From Bin75 sp965212135 (lineage in GTDB: Bacteria > Nitrospirota > Nitrospiria > Nitrospirales > UBA8639): 64,000 bases of DNA. Of the stretch, positions 56,767 to 64,000 are shown in pieces. How positions within the stretch are numbered: the stretch's first letter is position 1; each line of letters opens with the position of its first letter. The notes beneath the pieces are model-generated. The model saw nothing but the letters and a program-made list of their open reading frames with translations, searched no databases and had not been told where the DNA came from. Where the stretch lies: contig OZ243044.1 of the NCBI GenBank assembly GCA_965212135.1, positions 806,001-870,000 of the forward strand. Reading direction: 5' to 3'. The position numbers and the translations under genes are program-made.

Positions 56767-58029
56767 ATGGGACATGCCGTCGGGACCCTCAAAGCGATTC
56801 GCCAGGCAGACCCCGAGGTGTATGCGGCTCTGCGCGCCGAAGAAAAACGCCAGCGAGAAAAGCTGGTCTTGATCGCGTCGGAAAATTACGCGAGCCCCGC
56901 CGTGCAGGCCGCGCAGGGGTCGCTGATGACCAATAAGTACGCGGAAGGCTATCCGGGACGGCGCTATTATGGCGGCTGTCAATACGTGGACAGGGTTGAA
57001 GAGCTGGCGATGCAGCGGGCCAAACAACTGTTTGGGTGTGAGCACGTCAACGTGCAGCCGCATTCGGGTTCCACCGCCAATATGGCGGCGTACCTGTCGG
57101 TGCTGAAACCCGGCGATACCATCCTGGGCATGGATCTCTCGCAGGGCGGCCATTTAACCCACGGCAGCAAGGTCAATTTTTCCGGAAAGCTGTTTCACGC
57201 CTTCTCCTACGGGGTGGACCGCGAAACCGAATTGATTGATTACGACGCGGTCCAACGACAGGCGGAAGACGTGCGGCCGCGCATGATTGTCGTCGGCGCC
57301 AGCGCCTATTCCAGGATTCTCGACTTCCCCAGGTTTCGGGACATTGCACAATCGGTGGGAGCCTATCTCCTGGTTGATATGGCGCACATCTCCGGATTGG
57401 TGGCGACGGGCCTTCACCCAAGCCCCATTCCCTACGCCGACTTTGTGACCACCACCACCCATAAAACACTGCGCGGACCACGAGCGGGGATGGTCATGTG
57501 CAAAGAAGAACATGCCAAAGCGGTGGATAAAATTATCTTTCCCGGACTGCAGGGCGGTCCGCTCATGCATGTCATCGCCGCCAAGGCCGTGGCGTTTCGC
57601 GAAGCCCTGGCCACGGGATTTCACGCCTACCAACAACGCGTGCTGGCCAATGCCGTGGCGATGGCGGACGCATTCAAAGCCCGCGGTTATCACGTGGTGT
57701 CCGGCGGCACCGACACCCATCTGTTCCTCCTGAACCTCAATGCGAAAGGGGTCGCGGGGAAAGACGCCGAGACGGCGCTCGACGCCTCGGGGATCATCGT
57801 CAATAAAAATGCCGTTCCGTACGACGAACGACCGCCGGCCGTCACGAGTGGCATTCGCATCGGCACTCCCATTGTGTCAACGCGGACGATGGGCGCGGCT
57901 GAAATGTCTCAAATCGTGGCATGGATGGACGAGGTGCTGCAGCATCCCGCGACGAAACGAGTCCATCGCCGCATTCGAAAGGAAGTCAAAACGCTGTGCG
58001 CCCGTTTCCCGGTATTCTCGGCTTCGTAA
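56767..58029 (+). CDS. glyA: Serine hydroxymethyltransferase
   Basis: 420 residues. It interconverts serine and glycine using tetrahydrofolate and PLP, feeding one-carbon units to pathways such as the MetH reaction encoded in this window. The PLP lysine is Lys233 in TTTTHKTLRGPRAG. LIASENYASPAV near 38 and HSGSTANMAAYL near 99 are family motifs. All key parts are present. It starts 2 bases after rplI, a rare pairing that implies shared control from the promoter at 56195. Confidence 0.97.
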   Translation: MGHAVGTLKAIRQADPEVYAALRAEEKRQREKLVLIASENYASPAVQAAQGSLMTNKYAEGYPGRRYYGGCQYVDRVEELAMQRAKQLFGCEHVNVQPHSGSTANMAAYLSVLKPGDTILGMDLSQGGHLTHGSKVNFSGKLFHAFSYGVDRETELIDYDAVQRQAEDVRPRMIVVGASAYSRILDFPRFRDIAQSVGAYLLVDMAHISGLVATGLHPSPIPYADFVTTTTHKTLRGPRAGMVMCKEEHAKAVDKIIFPGLQGGPLMHVIAAKAVAFREALATGFHAYQQRVLANAVAMADAFKARGYHVVSGGTDTHLFLLNLNAKGVAGKDAETALDASGIIVNKNAVPYDERPPAVTSGIRIGTPIVSTRTMGAAEMSQIVAWMDEVLQHPATKRVHRRIRKEVKTLCARFPVFSAS

Positions 58030-58159
58030 ATCACAGCCTGATTCCCTCATTTCACTTATCAGGGCGTACCCCGTTGCCGTCAGCCTGCAACGCCGGTGAG
58101 GCGGAGGATGCGCGTGAGCCTTGGCGACAGGCTCGGGGGGTTCTACAAACCGGCGCGTC

Positions 58160-58624
58160 ATGAAATGTCCGTTCTGCACTCAACTGGATGACAAGGTTAT
58201 TGATTCCCGGACGGCCCGGGAAGGCGAAGCGATTCGCCGCCGCAGGGAATGTCTGGGATGCAAACGCCGTTTTACGACCTATGAACGCATTGAAGAAAAC
58301 CTTCCCGTGATCGTGAAAAAAGACAGCCGGCGGGAAGTGCTTGACCGGGCCAAAGTCATGGCCGGATTAAAAAAAGCCTGTGAAAAACGGCCGATCAGCA
58401 GCGCCGCGCTCGAAACCGCGGTGAACCGGATTGAAAAACGCCTTCAGGATTTCGGGGAACCGGAAATCCCGGCACGAGTGGTCGGAGAAGAAGTCATGAA
58501 GGAACTCCACGAATTGGACCAGGTGGCCTACGTCCGTTTTGCCTCCGTGTACCGCGAGTTTAAAGACATTGATCAATTTATGGACACGATTAAATCCCTC
58601 GCGCAGGACCGGGAGAAACCCTGA
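58160..58624 (+). CDS. nrdR: Transcriptional repressor NrdR
   Basis: 154 residues. The zinc ribbon uses Cys 3, 6, 31 and 34 (MKCPFC, CLGC). The ATP-cone spans about 49-140 (PVIVKKDSRREVLDRAKVMAGLKKACEKRPI; YVRFASVYREF). It senses ATP and dATP and represses ribonucleotide reductase genes, none of which are in the window. ATG 58160 is chosen because the zinc motif must be at the N-terminus. glyA-nrdR adjacency is common in bacteria. Confidence 0.96.
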   Translation: MKCPFCTQLDDKVIDSRTAREGEAIRRRRECLGCKRRFTTYERIEENLPVIVKKDSRREVLDRAKVMAGLKKACEKRPISSAALETAVNRIEKRLQDFGEPEIPARVVGEEVMKELHELDQVAYVRFASVYREFKDIDQFMDTIKSLAQDREKP

Positions 58625-58746
58625 TGCGCTCGTTCATCCGTCCGGTGCCGCCTGTTCGTGTTCACGTTGTCATGCTTCAGGCGAGACGCCGCGCGCCTTT
58701 CGCGTTCCGTGTTTTCCCAAGCGTCGCCACCCCTTGACGTGCGACC

Positions 58747-59901
58747 ATGCCATCCCATGGCACTGCCGTGAAACAGGCCCTCTCTCCTCAAGCATCCGCA
58801 TCCGTTCAACGAAGGAAACCGGCGCGCCGACTGTCGGATCAGGCCACGCGCGTGGCGATTCTGGGTGGTGGACGCGGGGGAAAGGCGCTGCTGGAAATGT
58901 TTGCGCAGGACCCTTTGGCCCGTATTGTCGGATTGGCGGAAATCAAAACACGAACGCCGGGCACCAAACTTGCCGGCCAATTACACGTTCCCGTCACGCG
59001 CGACTACCGTGAACTTTTGCAAATCAAGGACGCCGACCTTATTATTGACGTGACGGGCGACCCCGACGTCGGGAAGGCTCTGCAAAAAATTCGCAAGCCG
59101 CACGTGGCCATCATCGGAGGCGCCAGCGCCAAGTTTATGTGGCGCTTGATTGACGCGCGAATCCGGGCAACGACGGAAATTGAAAAAACCCTCACCCGGT
59201 ATCAATCGCTCTTTCGGCGGTACGTCAAAGAGGAGGCCGAAAGCGCCGTGGATGAAGAGCGGACCCGCATCGCCTGCGAAATTCACGATGGGTTGGTCCA
59301 GACGCTGGTTGGGGTGAATTTCAAAATGGAACGATGCGGGAACATGATTCGGAAAGAACCGGCCCGGTGTTTGACCTTGCTGAACGAGACAAAAACCCAA
59401 CTCAAGCACGGCATTCAAGAGGCGCGCCAGGTGGTGTTCAACTTGCGCCCCGGCCAATATGAGCAGTTGGATTTGCTGGCGGCGCTGTCAAATTATCTCA
59501 ACGCCTATGCCAAGCAGCATCGTGTCCGGGCCGACTTTTCGCATACGGGGAGCGATACGAAGTTGCATCCCAAAACGAAGGTCTTTTTATTCCGAATCAT
59601 CCAGGAAGCGCTGCAGAACTCGGCCAAACATGCCGGGGCGTCGAAGGTCGCCGTCCAATTGACCATTCAACATGACGGCCTCGCCGGAGTCATTAGCGAC
59701 AACGGCGTCGGGTTCGACGTCCAGGCTGTTTCCCGGAACCCCGACAAGTGGGATCATTTCGGGTTGCGCGGCATTAAAGAGCGGGTCAAATTATTAGGCG
59801 GCGAAGTCTCGTGGAAGTCCCCCAAAGGCGTGGGAACGACGGTGAAGGTCCATATTCCGCTAGCCAGAAAGGAGACCCTCCGCAATGGAAAAAAAAATTA
59901 A
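58747..59901 (+). CDS. NarL-type histidine kinase with N-terminal Rossmann-like domain
   Basis: 384 residues. Residues 35-135 look like a nucleotide-binding Rossmann fold (RVAILGGGRGGKALLEMF; DLIIDVTGDPDVG; PHVAIIGGASAKFMW), not a usual sensor. A coiled linker leads to the HisKA_3 box RIACEIHDGLVQTL with His180, then the ATPase domain with N box IIQEALQNSAKHA, G1 ISDNGVGFD and G2 HFGLRGIKER. There is no membrane segment, so it senses a cytoplasmic signal, perhaps NAD(P)(H) or a related ligand. It overlaps the response-regulator gene by 17 bases. Confidence 0.9.
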   Translation: MPSHGTAVKQALSPQASASVQRRKPARRLSDQATRVAILGGGRGGKALLEMFAQDPLARIVGLAEIKTRTPGTKLAGQLHVPVTRDYRELLQIKDADLIIDVTGDPDVGKALQKIRKPHVAIIGGASAKFMWRLIDARIRATTEIEKTLTRYQSLFRRYVKEEAESAVDEERTRIACEIHDGLVQTLVGVNFKMERCGNMIRKEPARCLTLLNETKTQLKHGIQEARQVVFNLRPGQYEQLDLLAALSNYLNAYAKQHRVRADFSHTGSDTKLHPKTKVFLFRIIQEALQNSAKHAGASKVAVQLTIQHDGLAGVISDNGVGFDVQAVSRNPDKWDHFGLRGIKERVKLLGGEVSWKSPKGVGTTVKVHIPLARKETLRNGKKN

Positions 59902-60559
59902 GGTCTTGCTTGTGGACGACCATCGCGTCGTGCGGGAGGGGCTGTCCGCAATCCTCGAAACCAAAGAAGAAATCCACATTGTGGGCGAAGCCAAAGACGG
60001 GGGGGAAGCGGTTGAACAAGCCAGGCAACTCCTCCCCGACGTGATCCTGATGGACGTCAGCATGCCGGAGATGACGGGGGTGGAGGCCACGCGGATCATT
60101 AAACGGGAAATGCCTCATATCGGAATCATCGCGCTGACGATGTATGAGGATCATCAATATATTTTTGACCTGGTACGGGCCGGCGCCACGGGCTATCTGC
60201 TCAAGGATTCGGATTCCACGGAAATTGTCGCCGCCATTCGTGCCATTTCCAAAGGTGAATCGTTGATCCACCCTTCGGTGGCGAGCAAAATCCTGGCCGA
60301 ATTTTCGTTGCTGGCCGAAGGCAAAGGAAAAAAGAAGTCGTTGCTGGACCATGATCTGACGGAGCGGGAGATTACGGTACTGCGGCTCGTGGCCGATGGC
60401 AAGACAAACAAAGAAATTGCCAACGTGCTGGACCTCAGCGAAAAAACCGTTAAAAATCACGTGCGGAATATCTTCCACAAACTCCACGTCTATGATCGCA
60501 CGCAAGCCGCGATCCTGGCAATCAGGAAAGGGATCATTGAACTCGAACCCTACCCCTGA
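59885..60559 (+). CDS. NarL/FixJ-type response regulator
   Basis: 224 residues. The receiver has Asp11-Asp12, phosphoacceptor Asp57 in ILMDVSMPEMTG and Lys in YLLKDSD near 107. The C-terminal LuxR-type HTH is LTEREITVLRLVADGKTNKEIANVLDLSEKTVKNHVRNIF. It overlaps the end of the kinase gene, so it is the cognate partner. A GAAAGGAG site lies upstream inside the kinase end. Target genes are unknown. Confidence 0.95.
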   Translation: MEKKIKVLLVDDHRVVREGLSAILETKEEIHIVGEAKDGGEAVEQARQLLPDVILMDVSMPEMTGVEATRIIKREMPHIGIIALTMYEDHQYIFDLVRAGATGYLLKDSDSTEIVAAIRAISKGESLIHPSVASKILAEFSLLAEGKGKKKSLLDHDLTEREITVLRLVADGKTNKEIANVLDLSEKTVKNHVRNIFHKLHVYDRTQAAILAIRKGIIELEPYP

Positions 60560-60792
60560 AACGTCCTGCTCCCGCGGCAACCCTCATTCTCACATCAAAC
60601 GTGTTCGGCACGCCGGCGCATCCATGATGGGCGCCTGCGCCGTTTCCATGTGCCCCTTTTGCCCGACGGAGGAAGCGGCGGCGCACCGCCGGCAGTCGAG
60701 GCGACACGGGCGTGCCTCGTCCGCGGTTCCGGTTGCGACTCTTTTCCGGTTAGTGCTACCCTGTTCTTCTTGGGATAAAGGAGCGTGGCATT

Positions 60793-61047
60793 ATGGCGAA
60801 TGTGACCTTATTAGTCTCGTCCAAGTGTTCGGCTTGCCCTTCAGCCAAACGTTTGTGGAAGCAATTGCGCGTGAAGCACAGCTTCAGTTACCGGGAAATT
60901 GATATTACCACCTCCGATGGTCAGGAACTTGCCGACCGCCACGCGGTTCGAGCCGTTCCCGCCACAATTATCAATGGACGGCTCACTTTTGTCGGTGTGC
61001 CGTCACGGGAAAGCGCGGAAAAGGCGTTGGGGCATCGTCGTGCGTAA
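60793..61047 (+). CDS. Glutaredoxin/thioredoxin-like small protein
   Basis: 84 residues. The start VTLLVSSKCSACPSAKRLW has a CSAC redox motif at 12-15, and the cis-Pro is in RAVPATII. INGRLTFVGVPSRESAEKAL closes the fold. It is a compact thioredoxin-fold protein, similar to glutaredoxin-like NrdH types, but with an unusual motif. AAAGGAG lies 9 bases before the ATG. The physiological reductant is unknown. Confidence 0.88.
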   Translation: MANVTLLVSSKCSACPSAKRLWKQLRVKHSFSYREIDITTSDGQELADRHAVRAVPATIINGRLTFVGVPSRESAEKALGHRRA

Positions 61048-61065
61048 TCCGCACAGGTCCTCGCC

Positions 61066-61251
61066 ATGAATACTTCCCTTCCGTTTGGGATGGATGAAGA
61101 TGATCTGAATCTTGAGCTGCCCGTCCTGCCTCCGCTGAAACCCGCTTCCCCTCCCGACTGCCCGTTCTGCGGAGAGCCGATGACGTTTATTGATGCGGAA
61201 TGGGGATGTGCGGATTGCAATGGGGAACTGATCGGGCCTGAAACCGGGTAA
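61066..61251 (+). CDS. Small zinc-ribbon protein
   Basis: 61 residues. Cys 32, 35, 48 and 51 (CPFCGE...CADC) form a zinc ribbon after an acidic, Pro-rich N-terminus (MDEDDLNLELPVLPPL). It follows the glutaredoxin-like gene by 18 bases and is probably co-transcribed. No known function was recognised. Confidence 0.65.
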   Translation: MNTSLPFGMDEDDLNLELPVLPPLKPASPPDCPFCGEPMTFIDAEWGCADCNGELIGPETG

Positions 61252-61498
61252 GAAGGGCTGGAGAGCGCGTGCCCTTGCCATCATGCCGGCCCCTGAACCT
61301 GGAGAGTCTCGTTGTCGTTCCGGATCCTGCCATGCGTCGTGACGGGACGCTTGCATGCGGGCATTGACCAGTCCATGGACTCCGACCCTTGATGACGGCC
61401 CCTTGCGCAACGCATCATGTTCCATATTGAACGCGCCGGCGAATTGTGAGCATGTGATCAGAATACGCGGAGCGGAGGCCTTGGAAAGGAGAAGGAAC

Positions 61499-61957
61499 AT
61501 GTCACAAAAAAGCTGGGCTACGGGAGGCCCCATCATCGTCTGTCTCCTGATCATCGGAGCCTGCAACAGTTTTGAGAATGAGAAAATCTCGACCTTGCGC
61601 GCCCCTGGCGGGACCAAACCCCAAGCGTTGACCGCCATGAATCAAGGCAACAAGGCTTTTGGCGCCGGTCAATGGGCCGTGGCCGGTGAGCAGTATGAAC
61701 ACGCCATCAAGGTCCAACCGACGTTGGCGGAAGCGCATTACAATCTGGCGTTAACGCTGGATCAATTGGGCAATCAAACCAAAGCCGATGAGCATTATAC
61801 CCAAGCCGCGAATCTCGCTCCCGGCCATACCATCATCTGGAATTCACGAAAATACCGGCGCTATGGCGACGTCTCGGTTCAGCAAAAGGGAAGCTCCGCA
61901 CCCGTGTTGCCGGGACTCGGAGGGCTTGGCGGCTCTCTGCCAAGCGGCGGATTTTAG
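61499..61957 (+). CDS. TPR-repeat lipoprotein
   Basis: 152 residues from ATG 61499, with AAGGAGAAGGAAC just upstream. The signal peptide ends in lipobox IIGAC with Cys22, so the protein is lipid-anchored. Two to three TPR helices follow (GNKAFGAGQWAVAGEQYEHAIKVQP; AEAHYNLALTLDQLGNQTKADEHYTQAANLAP). A Gly-rich tail ends SLPSGGF. It is probably an envelope scaffold protein. Confidence 0.85.
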   Translation: MSQKSWATGGPIIVCLLIIGACNSFENEKISTLRAPGGTKPQALTAMNQGNKAFGAGQWAVAGEQYEHAIKVQPTLAEAHYNLALTLDQLGNQTKADEHYTQAANLAPGHTIIWNSRKYRRYGDVSVQQKGSSAPVLPGLGGLGGSLPSGGF

Positions 61958-62016
61958 CGGAGTGTTGCCAAAGACGACGGCGGGCTCCCGTGTCGCCCAT
62001 GCGGCGCGCTTCGCAC

Positions 62017-64000
62017 TCACGCACCACCGGCCCCCTCCCACGCCCACTCGCGCCAACCCTGCGCCAGCGGGAAATACAGGCCGAGGCGAATCGGCGCGGC
62101 GGTCATGCGCGACATCAGGATCGCGTATTCCTCAAGTTGGGAACGATAGCGTTCCCGCTCGTTGTCGAGGAACGTTGCAAGGTCATGGCCCCGGCCCCGG
62201 TGCGATCCGGTCTTGTAGTCAATAATCCAACACACCCCGTCGGTATCGGTCATGGTGCGGTCGAGTATCCCGCGCACCAGGCGGCCGTTGACCATACCGC
62301 TAAGATCGTATTCATTATGCGCGTCCCCACGGGTTTCATCGAGAATCCAGCGCCCCTTCGGATCGTCAAGGCTGAAACGCAGCGCCTTCTCGACGTCGCC
62401 GACCACCCGTTCAATCGCGGCCCGCTCAAGCCCCCGCGTCTCCAGTTCGACGGCCCATGCCGCGCGACACCCCCGCACCCGCTCCCTATCCCAGACACGC
62501 AAGCCCTGCTCCGCGACCAGGTATAACACCCGGTGAACGATGGTGCCGGTCAGCCGCGCGGGCTCGCCGGCCCAGTCGAACGTCGGCGCTCCGGTATCGG
62601 CATCAGGCACATCATCAAAAACCGGCGTAGTCGGGACCGGAACCGACGGCGACGGCGGCTGCCAGCCGTCCGGCACCCGCAGCAAGCGCGTTTGCTGTCC
62701 AACCGAAGGCGGCGACGAGGCATTCCGCTCGACGGCATGCAACGCCTGGCTGAAATCTTTCGCACAGGGCTTATCCAAAGGCTTATCCCAAATATGCGAC
62801 AACAACGATTCTTCGGTCAGAGGCTTGATGCCATCGTCAGCCATCTTGACGATCGCAAACAGATGCAGCCGCCGTTTCGCGCGCGTACAGGCCACGTACA
62901 ACAGGCGCGCGGCCTCCAATCGGTGCTGTTCTTTTTCGAGCGTCTTCAGGTACGCGTACATCTCGCCGCCGGCATTGTTCTCCGAGACGGGCAACGGCGC
63001 CACCAGCACCCGGTGTGTCGTCCTGCTGTCCAGATGATCATTCCACGCCATGATTTTTTTGGTATCGTGGCCAGGTCCGCGTCCCAAACCGGGGATCAAC
63101 ACCACGTCAAATTCCAGACCCTTGGCTGCGTGCATCGTCATCACCTGCACCGGATTGTCTTGACCGCCACGGTCGCCGCCGCCGGTGACGGACAGTGTTT
63201 TCAGACATTCGTCCAACTCGTCGTAGGCGCGCAAACCGGATGCTTCACATCGTCGGTGCAACTCATTGAAGTACAGACACGCATGCAGCCAATCCTCCTC
63301 GGACACCACCGCCGCGCCGCCGAGTTGCAGCCAGACGTTCTCAATCCAGCGCGCCGGTATCAGACGGCCACGCTGCGCCAGCGCCCGTTCCAGCACCGGC
63401 ATCACGCGCGCCAGTCGTTCACGCGCCGTGGCCGACAGACCGTCCAGCGTCGCGTGGCGGCACAGGGCCTGCCACAAATCGCCGGATGCGTTGCACACGA
63501 CGTCCAGATCACGCAGTTCCAGCCCACACCACGGCGCGCGCAACACCGCCAGCCAGGCGGTGCGGTCGGCCGGGTGCGACAAGGCGCGAGTCAGGGCCAG
63601 CAGATCCTGTCCCACCGGACGACGCACCAGCCGTTCCAGACCAATTTCCTGATACGGAACCTCGGCTTTTTTGAGCGCGCGCAGAATGTCCGGCAAATGC
63701 GAGCGGCTGCGCGCCAGCACGGCGATGGCGGCGTCGGGGTGCGCCTCCCGTTCCTGGCGCACGACGTCGGCAAACCCTGCGGCCTCACCCGGCTCACCCT
63801 GCTTGAGATACGCATGGTAATGCACGCCGGCCCTGTTCTGTTCGTCGGCGTCATCGCGAACCACGCTGGATTCCGAAAACACCACGGCCCCGGACAGCAC
63901 GTCGGGATGCGGCGGCATCGCGTCCTTGAAGACACGATTCACCCAGTCCACCAGCGGCCGTTGTGAACGAAAATTCGCCGTCAACGTCAGCGCTTCCAAC
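62017..64000 (-). CDS. AddA/UvrD-like helicase-nuclease, C-terminal part, 5' end outside window
   Basis: At least 660 residues. It opens with ANFRSQRPLVDWVN (motif IV region), then VMTMHAAKGLEFDVVLIPGLG (motif V) and RLLYVACTRAKRRLHLF (motif VI). The end has the PD-(D/E)XK nuclease core: GILDRTMTDTDGVCWIIDYKTGSH and ERYRSQLEEYAILM, with the acidic and Lys residues in place. This is the layout of AddA-type exonuclease V subunits that process double-strand breaks for RecA. The motor's N-terminal half, including Walker A, lies beyond the window edge. Confidence 0.9.
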   Translation of the reverse strand, partial: LEALTLTANFRSQRPLVDWVNRVFKDAMPPHPDVLSGAVVFSESSVVRDDADEQNRAGVHYHAYLKQGEPGEAAGFADVVRQEREAHPDAAIAVLARSRSHLPDILRALKKAEVPYQEIGLERLVRRPVGQDLLALTRALSHPADRTAWLAVLRAPWCGLELRDLDVVCNASGDLWQALCRHATLDGLSATARERLARVMPVLERALAQRGRLIPARWIENVWLQLGGAAVVSEEDWLHACLYFNELHRRCEASGLRAYDELDECLKTLSVTGGGDRGGQDNPVQVMTMHAAKGLEFDVVLIPGLGRGPGHDTKKIMAWNDHLDSRTTHRVLVAPLPVSENNAGGEMYAYLKTLEKEQHRLEAARLLYVACTRAKRRLHLFAIVKMADDGIKPLTEESLLSHIWDKPLDKPCAKDFSQALHAVERNASSPPSVGQQTRLLRVPDGWQPPSPSVPVPTTPVFDDVPDADTGAPTFDWAGEPARLTGTIVHRVLYLVAEQGLRVWDRERVRGCRAAWAVELETRGLERAAIERVVGDVEKALRFSLDDPKGRWILDETRGDAHNEYDLSGMVNGRLVRGILDRTMTDTDGVCWIIDYKTGSHRGRGHDLATFLDNERERYRSQLEEYAILMSRMTAAPIRLGLYFPLAQGWREWAWEGAGGA

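Noticed and set aside
62533..63966. 477-residue plus-strand frame
   Set aside because: Antisense to the helicase-nuclease gene, which has full motif support.

Overview
The window reads as ordinary chromosome of a GC-rich Gram-negative bacterium. It has two outer-membrane proteins (a TonB-dependent receptor and an autotransporter), lipoproteins, a c-type cytochrome, and housekeeping genes dnaE, accA, scpAB, lipA, metH, rplI, glyA and nrdR. The gene mix (many radical SAM enzymes, a MEMO-family protein, 2Fe-2S ferredoxin, cytochrome c) would suit the Nitrospirota. That is an impression from gene content, not a phylogenetic result.

Region by region. 1-5.3 kb: end of a cytochrome c gene, then dnaE and accA in tandem. 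5.3-10.3 kb (minus): a MoaD/ThiS-like protein, scpB and scpA (chromosome condensation), a membrane-anchored pentapeptide-repeat protein, a 1-Cys peroxiredoxin and a histone-H1-like protein. 10.7-19.9 kb: cyclophilin (plus), then on minus a MEMO-family protein, a complete oligopeptide/dipeptide ABC transporter operon and lipA. 19.9-31.6 kb: two surface-protein genes, each touching a long G/C homopolymer that disrupts or limits its frame. Between them lie a MutY-like/exonuclease pair and several small hypotheticals, plus a dispersed repeat family near the autotransporter. 31.6-36.2 kb: metH and a DUF3047 protein. 36.2-39.4 kb: a comparatively AT-rich HerA-NurA pair. 39.4-46.1 kb: two tandem paralogous B12-type radical SAM enzymes, a J-like protein, a third radical SAM enzyme and a PhzF-family isomerase. 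46.1-48.6 kb: a strikingly AT-rich two-gene membrane/vWA-like cassette. 48.6-56 kb: moaB and 2Fe-2S ferredoxin, small enzymes, tRNA-Leu(CAG) and a degenerate helicase-like protein. 56.2-64 kb: rplI-glyA, nrdR, a two-component system with an unusual Rossmann-type sensor, small redox/zinc proteins, a TPR lipoprotein, and the C-terminal part of an AddA-like helicase-nuclease.

Best candidates for something undescribed: the AT-rich two-gene cassette at 46.2-48.5 kb; the radical SAM cluster at 39.5-46.1 kb, where both paralogues have a Cys-X4-Cys-X2-Cys cluster motif instead of the usual X3/X2 spacing; the HerA-NurA pair; and the idea that two cell-surface genes are switched by G/C-tract slippage. 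Promoters are proposed only where a near-consensus -35/-10 pair with 17-18 bp spacing was visible (dnaE, metH, the radical SAM operon, rplI-glyA, one hypothetical). No CRISPR array, rRNA, transposase or integrase was seen.
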